Below, piece by piece: positions 52,883 to 61,311 of a stretch of DNA of 64,000 nucleotides. How positions within the stretch are numbered: position 1 is the first letter of the stretch; every line of letters starts with the position of its first letter. The position numbers and the translations under genes were made by a program. This stretch comes from Bacillota bacterium (GTDB lineage: Bacteria; Bacillota; UBA994): the NCBI GenBank assembly GCA_009773495.1, contig WSXW01000001.1, positions 1 through 64,000 on the forward strand, written 5' to 3'. The notes under the pieces are model-generated. The model did no database searches. It had not been told where the DNA came from and worked only from the letters and a program-made list of their open reading frames with translations.

Positions 52883-53542
52883 CTATTTATCTTTGGGAAA
52901 GGTCTTATCCCCTATCACATACTTGCGCTTGCTGCGGTTGAATGAGACGGGAATCTTATCCTCTGGCCACACGTGACCAATCATCTCGTCGCTATGGTGG
53001 AAAGCATCCTTAAACGTACGTGCACCTGGGACATCACCAACAGCGTTTGACGTACCGTACTTATCGACGTCCTGCCAAGCGTCCTCACCATCATAGGCGG
53101 TGCTATCAGGCTGGTCTTCAAATATTCCGGTAAAGATGTCATGCACCTCTTCTTCTACAGGACGGTGAGCCACGATATTAGCTACCTTAGCACTGCAATG
53201 TGAGCATAGCGTGGCCTGAGGCAGCACCTGAAGCCGCGCCTTTTCTATATAGTCACTGCATTTTGCGCAGCGGCCATAGGTGCCCTGCTCTATCCTAGCT
53301 AGGGCGGCTTCAATATCTTCTAGGATGCGCTTACTATTCTCGCGCAGAGCAAGATCTTTACTTCTTTCAAACGTCTCGGCGCCTATGTCTGCCGGATGAT
53401 TATCGTACGTCGAAAATTCTGAAATCGAGTCGCTTAGAGATTCCTTCAGTCCATATTCCCACATATTCTCAATCATTCGCTCTTCATCTTTCTTCTTGTC
53501 CAACAGAAGCTGTCGAAACCGCGTTAAATCCTCTTTGTTCAT
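52883..53542 (-). CDS. DksA/TraR-type zinc finger protein, YteA family
   Basis: 219 residues. An N-terminal helical region (RFRQLLLDKKKDEERM) precedes a DNHPADIGAETFERSKDLALREN block and the zinc finger CAKCSDYIEKARL...CSHC. A C-terminal segment with FEDQPDSTAYDGEDAWQDVDKYGTSN is characteristic of the YteA group. DksA-like proteins act on RNA polymerase; for YteA the role is unproven, though sporulation-linked expression is reported in B. subtilis. Encoded before lspA. Confidence 0.92.
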   Translation of the reverse strand: MNKEDLTRFRQLLLDKKKDEERMIENMWEYGLKESLSDSISEFSTYDNHPADIGAETFERSKDLALRENSKRILEDIEAALARIEQGTYGRCAKCSDYIEKARLQVLPQATLCSHCSAKVANIVAHRPVEEEVHDIFTGIFEDQPDSTAYDGEDAWQDVDKYGTSNAVGDVPGARTFKDAFHHSDEMIGHVWPEDKIPVSFNRSKRKYVIGDKTFPKDK

Positions 53543-53554
53543 AACAGGCCCCCC

Positions 53555-53845
53555 TTACCTTCCCAGTTGATTCTGTACTATACGCACAATTTCAGCGATG
53601 AAGTCACCGATGAGGGGGAGGTTAAGGATAGCGATTTGGCTCAAGAGATAGAGTAGGGCAGCTACCAGCAGGCTACCGCCAATGGCAATTCCCGCGCCAC
53701 GCGCTAATCCTGCCAAAAAGTTAACCCAGAGCAAGCGCAAGGGATTATTAAGAAGCCCTATGTACTCTGCTAGTTTCATGCGTTCCATAGATGCTGCCAA
53801 ATTCGCTACCTTGTCTTCCAAAGAGCGTATGAGATGATCTTTCAT
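53555..53845 (-). CDS. DUF5665 membrane protein
   Basis: 96 residues. The first 45 are amphipathic helix (KVANLAASMERMKLAEYIGLLNNPLRLLWVN), followed by a Gly-rich membrane segment (AGIAIGGSLLVAALLYLLSQ) and a C-terminal amphipathic helix. This arrangement fits DUF5665, a short family common in Clostridia near lspA/yteA. Function unknown. Confidence 0.85.
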   Translation of the reverse strand: MKDHLIRSLEDKVANLAASMERMKLAEYIGLLNNPLRLLWVNFLAGLARGAGIAIGGSLLVAALLYLLSQIAILNLPLIGDFIAEIVRIVQNQLGR

Positions 53846-53913
53846 ACATTAACCCCCCATATAGTACAAACTTTGGGTTAGGGTTAATTTGCCCTGCAAG
53901 GAGGTAAAAAATA

Positions 53914-54615
53914 TCATCTGCTCAACGCAAATTGGACTGCTCTGCGAGCAAGGATTTCTGTCGGGTCTACTACAACTACGGTCTGCGCTAAATCGACTAA
54001 TAGAGGAAGTTCTGTACATCCTGCTATAACGCAAGTTGCACCTTGGGCATGCAGAGAATTTAGGACTTTCGCATAACGATTCTTATTTGCTTGGTCAACG
54101 AAGCCAGCTTTAACGCCCTGCGGCCCAAAAATAATGTCCATCACTTCGTCATGTAAATCTGCATCAGGCAGCAATGGAACCAGTCCTGCCTGTTTGAGTG
54201 CATTCTGATATAATCCAATCCTCAGCGTGGCTGTTGTTCCCGTAACTGCAATGATTGAGCCAGGTGAGTATTTTTGCTTGAGCTCTATTGCCGTAAGCTC
54301 AATCATGTTTAAGTAGGTAATTGTAGGTGCTAAAGCAACTAGCTGAGGCAAAAAATAATGGGCTGTATTACATGGAATAGCAATGCACTGGGCTTTACCC
54401 GCGATCAATTTCTCGACTCCCGCCTGCAGATGTGGCAAAGGATCCTCCCCACCTCCCAGAATAGCCACCGTGCGATCAGGGATAGTAGGGTCCGACCAAA
54501 TCAGCACCGGCAAATGCTCTTGGTCCTTAGTTGCAGGGGTATTATTAATTATCTTCTGGTATAGATCTATTGTAGCTTGCGGGCCCATACCGCCGAGTAT
54601 TCCTATCACTTTCAT
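53914..54615 (-). CDS. Aspartate/glutamate racemase family protein
   Basis: A 233-residue cofactor-independent racemase. N-terminal GILGGMGPQATIDLYQKI and the two catalytic cysteines in PCNTAHYF and IAGCTELP are present, with SDPTIPDR contributing substrate binding. The family converts L-Asp to D-Asp, but some members act on other amino acids. It is inserted between DUF5665 and divIVA, an unusual spot. An 18-bp palindrome precedes it. Confidence 0.92.
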   Translation of the reverse strand: MKVIGILGGMGPQATIDLYQKIINNTPATKDQEHLPVLIWSDPTIPDRTVAILGGGEDPLPHLQAGVEKLIAGKAQCIAIPCNTAHYFLPQLVALAPTITYLNMIELTAIELKQKYSPGSIIAVTGTTATLRIGLYQNALKQAGLVPLLPDADLHDEVMDIIFGPQGVKAGFVDQANKNRYAKVLNSLHAQGATCVIAGCTELPLLVDLAQTVVVVDPTEILARRAVQFALSR

Positions 54616-54629
54616 AAGAAACCTCCCTT

Positions 54630-54667
54630 AGTGTGAATCCCCGCCCCTTGGGGCGGGGATTCACACT
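54630..54667. repeat. Perfect 38-bp palindrome between divIVA and the racemase gene
   Basis: Left arm AGTGTGAATCCCCGCCCC (54630-54647) and an exact complementary right arm (54650-54667), separated by TT. It overlaps the divIVA stop. Neither side has a T-run, so it is either a U-tract-less terminator, an RNA-processing site or a mobile-element footprint. Confidence 0.8.
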
Positions 54668-55127
54668 ACTGTGTCAGTTTATCCCAATCACTAGAACCGA
54701 TCATTTCCAATTGCGCCTGCAACAAAGCCCTAAGTCGGCCGCGGAAAATCTCAGCCTGCTTTTGTACTTCTTGATATTCACCAGCCATCTTACGGGACTT
54801 ACCAATAGCTTCTTCTACTGCTCTTTCCGCCCGAACTTCTGCTTCCTTCAAGATGAGTTGCCCTTCTTTACGTGCAGAATTTTTAACGTCCTCTGCCGTC
54901 TCCTGAGCGACTACTAAGGCGCCGTGTAAAGTCTTCTCTAATTTGTAATAGTGAGCTAGCTTATCCTCTAAACTGGTAACCTGATCACGATAAGACGCTA
55001 GGTCTCTAAGTGCTGACTCATAATCTTTGGTAACTTGGTCCAGGAAATCATCCACTTCCTCCGTGCTATAGCCCCGCATAACCTTCTTAAACTCTCTCCT
55101 ATTTATGTCCTGCGGTGTTAATGGCAT
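54666..55127 (-). CDS. divIVA: Cell division protein DivIVA
   Basis: A 153-residue polar scaffold. The N-terminal membrane-binding domain has PLTPQDINRREFKKVMRGYSTEEVDDFLDQVTKDYE, followed by a long coiled coil to the C-terminus. ATG 55127 is chosen: GGAGGGG lies 6 nt upstream, and residues then start with MPLTP as in homologues. In the ylm cluster order sepF-yggT-divIVA. Confidence 0.95.
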   Translation of the reverse strand: MPLTPQDINRREFKKVMRGYSTEEVDDFLDQVTKDYESALRDLASYRDQVTSLEDKLAHYYKLEKTLHGALVVAQETAEDVKNSARKEGQLILKEAEVRAERAVEEAIGKSRKMAGEYQEVQKQAEIFRGRLRALLQAQLEMIGSSDWDKLTQ

Positions 55128-55145
55128 AAACATCCCCTCCATTTT

Positions 55146-55400
55146 CTACAAAATGTAAAAGAGCAACCTTCTAATAATATCGAGCATTAGCAGTAAGACT
55201 AGGGGTGCAATATCAAGAGACATCCCACCCACAGTGATTAGTCCGAACGCATTGCGTATGGGAGCCAAGAGTGGCTCTGTTAACGAGTAGATGAACTGCA
55301 CGGGAGCACTGTTGGGGCTTACCGGCATAAACGAGACAATAATACGAAACAACAACAGCCAGTAGAGAATGGTGTGTACCAGCGAAAAAATCTGTTGCAT
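55146..55400 (-). CDS. yggT: YggT family membrane protein
   Basis: An 84-residue, two-span membrane protein (YlmG). Typical segments: LLFRIIVSFMPVSPNS and LTEPLLAPIRNAFG. Always near sepF and divIVA in Firmicutes; linked to cell division or osmotic tolerance, though the mechanism is unknown. Confidence 0.94.
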   Translation of the reverse strand: MQQIFSLVHTILYWLLLFRIIVSFMPVSPNSAPVQFIYSLTEPLLAPIRNAFGLITVGGMSLDIAPLVLLLMLDIIRRLLFYIL

Positions 55401-55401
55401 A

Positions 55402-55860
55402 CTATTCCCCCTTTTTTACGGCGAGGCGCTTACCCGTAGGGTCTTCTTCGGAAATCTCTCCTGTAACATTATCAATTTGGACGGTACTTGGCGCTGAGAG
55501 AAAAATGCATTCGCTAATCTTTTGCATGCGTCCCCCCGAACCGTATGTCGCCCCAGACATAAAGTCAAGTACCCGTTGCCGGCCCTTAGCATCACAGACA
55601 TCAAGGTTCAAGATAATCGGCCTGCGGGCTTTGACATGCTCCACCATGGTGGGAACATCCTCAAAACTGCGCGGCTGAACAACTACTACCTTCATCTGCT
55701 GCCGTTGCCTGATATCTACAATCTGCTGCGGGCGTTTAGTGTTAGAGAAGCCGACTGCGTTCTCCTCAACTTGGTCTTCGCGCTCTTCATTTTCGTTATC
55801 ATCATTACTATCAAATCCAAAAAAGTCTAACATCTTCCTCCATAAGCCTGTTTCCGACAT
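55402..55860 (-). CDS. sepF: Cell division protein SepF
   Basis: 152 residues. An N-terminal amphipathic membrane-targeting segment (WRKMLDFFGF), an acidic linker, then the FtsZ-binding domain with QMKVVVVQPRSFEDVP and the conserved DFMSGATYG. SepF links FtsZ filaments to the membrane; ftsZ itself is at the right edge of the window. Confidence 0.96.
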   Translation of the reverse strand: MSETGLWRKMLDFFGFDSNDDNENEEREDQVEENAVGFSNTKRPQQIVDIRQRQQMKVVVVQPRSFEDVPTMVEHVKARRPIILNLDVCDAKGRQRVLDFMSGATYGSGGRMQKISECIFLSAPSTVQIDNVTGEISEEDPTGKRLAVKKGE

Positions 55861-55879
55861 ATTCTAGCCCCCTTACTAG

Positions 55880-56530
55880 CTAATTCTTATTGCTAAATAT
55901 TGCCGATCCTATTCTTACCATATTTGATCCTTCATCTAAGGCTATCTCATAGTCACCACTCATGCCCATAGAAAGATGATCCATTTTGACGCCAGGTACA
56001 GAAAAGGCTGCGAGCTCATCGTATAACCGGCGAACCGACCGAAATGTTTCGCGGGCAGAACCACTACCACTAGCAGGCGCCATGGTCATCAATCCAGAGA
56101 CACGCACATGAGAGTATGCTGAAATATCTGCTACGAATTGAGGGACCATACTAGGCGCGAGTCCCTGCTTAGTTTGTTCACCACTGGCGTTCACTTGTAC
56201 CAAGCACTTGAAGACTTGGCCAATACTCTTCCCCACACGATCGAGCTCCACTGCTAGGCGTACACTGTCAAGTGAGTGGATAAAAGCAAACCTCCCCGCG
56301 ATCTTTTTCACCTTGTTGGTTTGCAGCCTACCTATGAAGTGCCAGCTGATAGGAAGGTTTATTGCGTCCATCTTTGGCAGTGCGTCTTGAACTTTGTTCT
56401 CACCGAAGTGGCGTAAGCCCTGCTCATACGCTGACACAACTTCCGAAGCCCCAACGGTCTTACTGACTGCAACCAAGGTCACGTTAGGGTATTTTTCAAG
56501 TAGAGCCAAGATACTCTCTAGATGAATCAC
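55880..56530 (-). CDS. yggS: PLP homeostasis protein YggS
   Basis: A 216-residue alanine-racemase-fold protein binding pyridoxal phosphate via the Lys in VAVSKTVGASEV (about 20-31). Other features: HFGENKVQ, WHFIGRLQTNKVK and C-terminal LSMGMSGDYEIALDEGSNMVRIGSAIF. The start is GTG 56530, overlapping the adaptor gene stop. Confidence 0.97.
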   Translation of the reverse strand: MIHLESILALLEKYPNVTLVAVSKTVGASEVVSAYEQGLRHFGENKVQDALPKMDAINLPISWHFIGRLQTNKVKKIAGRFAFIHSLDSVRLAVELDRVGKSIGQVFKCLVQVNASGEQTKQGLAPSMVPQFVADISAYSHVRVSGLMTMAPASGSGSARETFRSVRRLYDELAAFSVPGVKMDHLSMGMSGDYEIALDEGSNMVRIGSAIFSNKN

Positions 56531-57768
56531 TTAGAGGCCTCCTTTTGCGCAACGAGCTTCGGGTTAGTGACTACTGTCTCCCCTATGTTGAGACCTGCCA
56601 CAATTACTGACTTGCTCAGAGTCTGCCTCAACAATACCTCCTTGAAGATATGCGCGCCGTCATCTGTGGGGATATATACGTATGTCTTATCGTCTTTTTC
56701 CCAGATAGCGGACTTTGGAATAGACACTAGCAAGTCTCCCTTAGCACGAAGTGAGATTTCCACAAGCCGTTCATCCAGCATAGTTGCTGGCGGTATTGTC
56801 ATCTGGAGGGCGACTATATGTACACCTTCTTCAGCGGTTGGAATGTTAGCCGCAATGTCCGCAGCTAGGACCTCTCCGGAGAACACAACCTCGACAGCAC
56901 CTTTCAGGTCGCCTAAGGACTTAGTCTCCAGCAACAGTGTGATGTGACCATCATTGATGACTGTTGCTACAGCTTGTCCAGCATCAACCCTGTCGCCATT
57001 GCTGACATTTCTTTCTATCCCCTTTATCTTCCGTAGCATCGTTACGGTCACATCAGTCAGTTCAACAACATTGAGCTTGCTCTCCAAATCGTCTGTCCTA
57101 TAACTCACAACTCCGTTTAACGGAGCGGTAATCGAAGTTATTGCCATGCTTCGCTGGCTGAGAAGCTCCTGACGCTTTGCTTCATATTGTTCCTGCGACC
57201 GGGCAACTAAATCATACTCTTGCTGGATCTTATCTGCAGTTCTATGAGCGCTCTCCAAATCCTCAAAGGTCTGCTTAGCGCCATCTACTTGCTTCTGATT
57301 AAGGAGCGACGCGTAGCGCAAAGTTACCTGCCTAACTGTGATTAAAGCACTTGATAGCTGATCCTTTTTAACTTGGACCGCATCATCGGTCTGACTAGAC
57401 TTACCTAAAATTCTAGCAGCCTCGTCTGCGAGTTGTTTATCAATAGAACTCAACAGCGACTGGTCGACCAACTCAAAGATGGGTTGACCAGCTTGAACCT
57501 TGGTCTGGTCTTCTACTAGTATGTTAATAATGCCACCTTTCGGAGCGGCAATAACCAACTCGTCTCTCACAACCACTGCTTTACCTTGATACAAGGATTG
57601 GTCAACTGCTTGGACTGTGGCGTATTTTACTCGGGGTGCCAAAGCAATATGATAAGTCCACTGACCAAATCTTAATATACCATATACTAGCAAGAAGAAA
57701 ATCGCGAGTAAGAGAAGCCGCCGCAGTGGCTTAAAGCGGAACTTTTTCCGCCGCCGTGCTTGTTGCAT
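56527..57768 (-). CDS. HlyD-like membrane-fusion adaptor protein
   Basis: 413 residues. A basic N-terminus (ARRRKKFRFKPLRR) and one membrane span (about 20-40) are followed by a lipoyl/barrel-sandwich half, a coiled-coil hairpin (about 110-210), and the second lipoyl half with ITAPLNGVVSYRTDD. HlyD-type proteins bridge transporters to the exterior, but no transporter is adjacent. In many Clostridia a similar gene lies in the ylm cluster, where its role is not known. ATG 57768 follows GGGAG. Confidence 0.85.
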   Translation of the reverse strand: MQQARRRKKFRFKPLRRLLLLAIFFLLVYGILRFGQWTYHIALAPRVKYATVQAVDQSLYQGKAVVVRDELVIAAPKGGIINILVEDQTKVQAGQPIFELVDQSLLSSIDKQLADEAARILGKSSQTDDAVQVKKDQLSSALITVRQVTLRYASLLNQKQVDGAKQTFEDLESAHRTADKIQQEYDLVARSQEQYEAKRQELLSQRSMAITSITAPLNGVVSYRTDDLESKLNVVELTDVTVTMLRKIKGIERNVSNGDRVDAGQAVATVINDGHITLLLETKSLGDLKGAVEVVFSGEVLAADIAANIPTAEEGVHIVALQMTIPPATMLDERLVEISLRAKGDLLVSIPKSAIWEKDDKTYVYIPTDDGAHIFKEVLLRQTLSKSVIVAGLNIGETVVTNPKLVAQKEASK

Positions 57769-57834
57769 TGCACTCACTCCCTTAGAGGCGGATGCGCCTC
57801 CTTAGTTATTTCTGCCTTTATGACGGTTTCTCCT

Positions 57835-58620
57835 TCAATTGACGTACAAAAGTTCAATAGTAGCCAGCATCCTGCCCGCCTTGCCCACCTGCCGTCGGTG
57901 AGAATAGTACTCGCAACCACATATACTACACCCACCAACACGCTCGATACTAGTTGGCTTAACCCCTAACCTAGTTAAACGTAACGTATTGTAGATACGC
58001 AAATCGACCATAAACTTCCCTGAGGCAGCCTCATACCTGTAATCGCGCTCCAAGCCATCATCTAGCGCCTTAACTACCTTCTCGTCTACCTCATAACAGC
58101 ATCCCGAAGCAGATGGCCCCATAGCTACTAACACTTCGGGCGCTTGAGAATCCCACATCTCAGACATGCCTCGTAGGGCATTGTCCACAATTCCTGCCGC
58201 AGAACCAAGCCATCCTGCATGGCAGGCAGCTGCAACATGATGCTTGGGATCATAGAACAAGATAGCTACGCAGTCAGCAGTAAATATGTTTAGTGACAAT
58301 TCGGGCACTGCGGTAATCAGGCCATCACAATTAGGAATACCGCTTTCAAAAGATGCCATCCCACTTCCACCCTGTAAGTTGGTTACACCAATAACCCTAT
58401 TGCCATGAACTTGTTGACAGAATACCCCCGCGGTAGGATCGCTTCCTAGTCTCGCAAAATATTCATAGCGATTAAGTGAGACACGCTGAGGAATGTCACC
58501 GCAAGAATAAGATAAGTTTAGCCCCTTTAGGTCGCCCTGGCTCACACCTCCTTCCCGAGTTGAAAAACCGTGTCTAAGAGGAAAGCCAGAGAACAGTTGG
58601 GCTTTCAGGATTGTCGGCAT
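57835..58620 (-). CDS. pgeF: Purine nucleoside phosphorylase / laccase-domain protein
   Basis: 261 residues of the PgeF/YfiH/YlmD family, whose members act on purine nucleosides and remove misincorporated amino acids from peptidoglycan precursors. Metal-binding residues: FCQQVHGNRV, FTADCVAILFYDP, AACHAGWLGSAAG and YYSHRR. It overlaps the NrdD-like gene by 47 bp, yet ATG 58620 has GAGGAG upstream at an acceptable distance. Confidence 0.95.
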   Translation of the reverse strand: MPTILKAQLFSGFPLRHGFSTREGGVSQGDLKGLNLSYSCGDIPQRVSLNRYEYFARLGSDPTAGVFCQQVHGNRVIGVTNLQGGSGMASFESGIPNCDGLITAVPELSLNIFTADCVAILFYDPKHHVAAACHAGWLGSAAGIVDNALRGMSEMWDSQAPEVLVAMGPSASGCCYEVDEKVVKALDDGLERDYRYEAASGKFMVDLRIYNTLRLTRLGVKPTSIERVGGCSICGCEYYSHRRQVGKAGRMLATIELLYVN

Positions 58621-59902
58621 TACGCATACACTCCTCTAATCGTGATCCATTGTAAATTACTGTACGACGCGACTCCGTGCCACAAGCGGGACATGGACCT
58701 GAGGCAGCTACAGGTAACGCGCACGCGGCACACCGTGTATCGTCTACGCTAAAACGCAGGAATGATACGCCAACTTGCTGTGCCTCTGCCAGTTGATGAT
58801 ACAACTCTTCCTTACTACGATGGGTTCCAGCCTTGGCCAGATAACAATGTCCGCCCGGAAGCATATGCTGCAAACTCGCAGCCAGCACAGGAGACATCAA
58901 GCCAGAGGCTGGACCTGGTGTTGAGTACGTAAATCGTACATCGTCTGCCGTTGCTGATAGTAAGAAGTTGCGGCCATACTCCTCACGTAGACGTAACACC
59001 CTTTTAGAAACCAGTGCCAAACAGTCGAAAACACTACTATTAGAAGACAGGCCTACCAAATTTATAATTAGGGGAAGGGTACGTTGTAAAGACTCAGACT
59101 GCACCACTTCGAGGCGATGTGCCAGTAATCGTGCCGCCACACCCAACGCCTGTAGCAAGCTATCTTCACCATAGGACTCTAAGAGTGGAACGTTAAGCGA
59201 AACCCGGCCTGGTACTACTTGGCCCCGGCAGCCAAGATATAAATCACCATGCTGAGGCTCGACGCGCAAGCCATGGGAGTTATAGGTAACAAGATTCATC
59301 CACTGGCTGTTTAATGCGGAGTCCATTAGACTAAAGGCTATGCCTTTGCGGTCTCTCGCCAAATCCAGTGCAAGCATCAGGAGGTCATAATTTGTATCCG
59401 ACGGTGCAAAACTCGTTCCTTTTCGAACTCTAAAGACCACCTGAGGTTCAAGGTACGTGTGTCCAGAAGCCAAGATATTGAGAACTATGCGTGTCAAGCG
59501 TCGCCCTGCTTCTGTTGTATCGTCTCCTAGATTTACTGTAACCTCGTGGCGTGGTGTTTGACAAAATAACTCAAAGAGCCGACTAAGTATACGCGCTGAC
59601 TTGTCCTCATGTGGCCAAAACCGCGAAATCAAGAAGCCAAGATCGGTGTCGAAGTGGGGTAGACATAATGCCGCGGAGCGAAACGAATCCCGCTTGATAT
59701 CATGTGCTAGGCTAAGCATTAATTCTGCCCCATCTTGACACCCTACGTCTCGGTAATCCGGTAATGCAAGATCGGGACCGAAGTAGTGCTCTAGCGAATG
59801 AACAAAGACCCCACCTTGCTTCATCGCCTCGCGGCCTTCAGAGGGCACAATTTCTTCTAGGACCTTTTGTCTCAAGTAGTTGCATGACCACAGCCGAGCC
59901 AC
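58574..59902 (-). CDS. NrdD-like protein lacking the glycyl-radical glycine
   Basis: 442 residues resembling the catalytic core of anaerobic ribonucleotide reductase. The barrel segment EPQVVFRVRKG (152-162) plus SDTNYDLLMLAL matches NrdD's PxxVFKxxKG...GDPNYDLF. The thiyl-radical Cys region appears as YLGCRGQV (Cys225). The C-terminal zinc ribbon is kept (CAAC 391-394, CPAC 404-407). In NrdD this is followed by RRVCGYLGS with the radical Gly; here the aligned stretch is RRTVIYNGS, so Gly is replaced by Ile416. The protein lacks an ATP-cone and is shorter than typical NrdD (about 600-700). GTG 59902 starts in the nrdR stop. A structural or regulatory role is inferred. Confidence 0.72.
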   Translation of the reverse strand: MARLWSCNYLRQKVLEEIVPSEGREAMKQGGVFVHSLEHYFGPDLALPDYRDVGCQDGAELMLSLAHDIKRDSFRSAALCLPHFDTDLGFLISRFWPHEDKSARILSRLFELFCQTPRHEVTVNLGDDTTEAGRRLTRIVLNILASGHTYLEPQVVFRVRKGTSFAPSDTNYDLLMLALDLARDRKGIAFSLMDSALNSQWMNLVTYNSHGLRVEPQHGDLYLGCRGQVVPGRVSLNVPLLESYGEDSLLQALGVAARLLAHRLEVVQSESLQRTLPLIINLVGLSSNSSVFDCLALVSKRVLRLREEYGRNFLLSATADDVRFTYSTPGPASGLMSPVLAASLQHMLPGGHCYLAKAGTHRSKEELYHQLAEAQQVGVSFLRFSVDDTRCAACALPVAASGPCPACGTESRRTVIYNGSRLEECMRNADNPESPTVLWLSS

Positions 59903-60360
59903 TACTCTCGAACCCTTAGCAGCTTCTCTAACTCACCTAGAAAATTGTGAATATCGGTGAACTGTCGATAGACCGAGGCAAAGCGCACATACGCCACTTC
60001 GTCGATGTGCTGCAATCGGTCCATTACTAGCTCGCCTATGCGATGCGAGGGAACCTCATTAAAACCCTCATGCTGTAGCTTATTCTCAATCTCAATCACA
60101 GCGTCTTCCAACACCACCAAAGGTACAGGTCGTTTTTCACAGGCCCGGAGTAGCCCGGCCAGAATTTTGCTGCGGCTAAACATTTCGCGCTTGCCATCTT
60201 TCTTAATAACCACAAGCGGTTGTTCTTCTGGTCTTTCGTAGGTAGTAAATCTCCGCATGCAATTTGGACACTCCCTGCGCCTGCGGATGGCCGCTTCCTC
60301 ATCGGTTGGCCTACTATCAATCACCCTGCTATCTAATTGACTACAATATGGACATCTCAC
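59902..60360 (-). CDS. nrdR: Transcriptional repressor NrdR
   Basis: A 152-residue repressor of ribonucleotide reductase genes. The N-terminal zinc ribbon (CPYCSQLDSRVIDSR ... CPNCMRRF) binds NrdR boxes, and the ATP-cone (about 49-139) senses dATP/ATP. The start is GTG 60360 behind GGGGTGG. It overlaps the NrdD-like gene by one base, so the two are co-expressed. No NrdR-box pair was found immediately upstream by eye. Confidence 0.97.
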   Translation of the reverse strand: MRCPYCSQLDSRVIDSRPTDEEAAIRRRRECPNCMRRFTTYERPEEQPLVVIKKDGKREMFSRSKILAGLLRACEKRPVPLVVLEDAVIEIENKLQHEGFNEVPSHRIGELVMDRLQHIDEVAYVRFASVYRQFTDIHNFLGELEKLLRVRE

Positions 60361-60420
60361 AAAACCACCCCAACACTTAGATTACTATATCTTATATGTT
60401 ACTACATATTGGGGATTGGG

Positions 60421-60448
60421 AAAAGAAAAGGCGCGCATTTAGGCGCGC
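60421..60448 (-). terminator. Terminator after ylmC
   Basis: GCGCGC (60431-60436) and GCGCGC (60443-60448) with a 6-nt loop. On the minus strand it is followed by CTTTTCTTTT. Confidence 0.7.
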
Positions 60449-60714
60449 TACATCTCATCCTCTAAGTATGGAGTTTCAAGGGTATGCACATCTACTAAAA
60501 TGACGTCTTCTCCTATTTTAACGATTTTATCCCAAAGTATATATACATCAGTGTCTCGCCCGAATATTCCCAGAAATTTACCTTGGCCAGGAACAACTAT
60601 AGCACGTACCCTTCCAGATTCAAGATCAACATCTAAGTCTCCAATAAACCCTAGTCTACGCCCGTCAATAACATTAATGACCTCTCGTGCACGCAGGTCA
60701 GAAATTCTTAGCAA
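60448..60714 (-). CDS. ylmC: YlmC/YmxH family PRC-barrel protein
   Basis: An 88-residue single PRC-barrel. N-terminal MLRISDLRAREVINVIDGRRLGFIGDLDVD is the family signature (compare M-x-L-S-x-L-x-x-K-E-[IV]-V-x-x-x-x-G-x-[RK]-L-G). TTG 60714 is used: AGGGGGTG lies 6 nt upstream, while the GTG at 60723 overlaps it. The family is sporulation-associated in spore formers and is encoded between sigG and nrdR here. Confidence 0.92.
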   Translation of the reverse strand: MLRISDLRAREVINVIDGRRLGFIGDLDVDLESGRVRAIVVPGQGKFLGIFGRDTDVYILWDKIVKIGEDVILVDVHTLETPYLEDEM

Positions 60715-60774
60715 ATGAAACACCCCCTACTTCCCTGATTAAGTATATGAGGGAAGGCGCAAGGTGTTTCCGGA

Positions 60775-61311
60775 TTATGACCAAATTCGCCTTAAAAGCG
60801 TTCGCATCCAGTTTACAATTGCAAATTCATACCTAGTTTGCTGCCCCTTACCAACCACACCGTCCACATAGCATAGAGGTGGGTACATAACGCACCACCA
60901 ATTTTTGCCTTGACCGTTCCCAATATGAATGTTGAGAGCTGTGTACTTACCAGCAGGTAGAACTGATTGCCCGTATACCCGCGTCGGAAAAACGAAAACG
61001 CCCCATTGCATCTGCACTACGTGGGTAGACCCTAGGTCACGCAAACAATTGTCGGCCACTGCCTTGATCTCCTCTAAGTGACTCTCGATGATGCTTAATG
61101 CCTGAGCACTACTAGTAGCATCATTCACTAATGGACACACAAATTCTAGTATAGCGTCGCGCACTCTGAGCTTTAGCTGCTGTTCACTCTCAGTATCATG
61201 GTGAGCCAGCACATGGATTCGTATAATTTCGCTTTGAGCTACCTCTGCCGCGACTGCCGGGTAGGAGAGGCTGAGGATGCATACCAAGACTACTGCTAAG
61301 CACTGCTTCAC
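60775..61311 (-). CDS. spoIIR: Stage II sporulation protein R
   Basis: A 178-residue secreted signalling protein from the forespore that activates SpoIIGA. It has a signal peptide (residues 1-22, LAVVLVCILSLSYPAVAA), then IIRIHVLAHHDTESEQQLKLRVRDAIL and the C-terminal GKNWWCVMYPPLCYVD that define the family. The start is GTG 61311, overlapping sigG's TGA, with GGGGAG upstream. It is normally SigF-dependent; here it is coupled to sigG, which has a SigF-type promoter. Confidence 0.96.
   Translation of the reverse strand: MKQCLAVVLVCILSLSYPAVAAEVAQSEIIRIHVLAHHDTESEQQLKLRVRDAILEFVCPLVNDATSSAQALSIIESHLEEIKAVADNCLRDLGSTHVVQMQWGVFVFPTRVYGQSVLPAGKYTALNIHIGNGQGKNWWCVMYPPLCYVDGVVGKGQQTRYEFAIVNWMRTLLRRIWS

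Noticed and set aside
54630-54667. Ordinary intrinsic terminator of divIVA
   Set aside because: No T-run follows the stem on either strand, so it was recorded as a palindrome instead.
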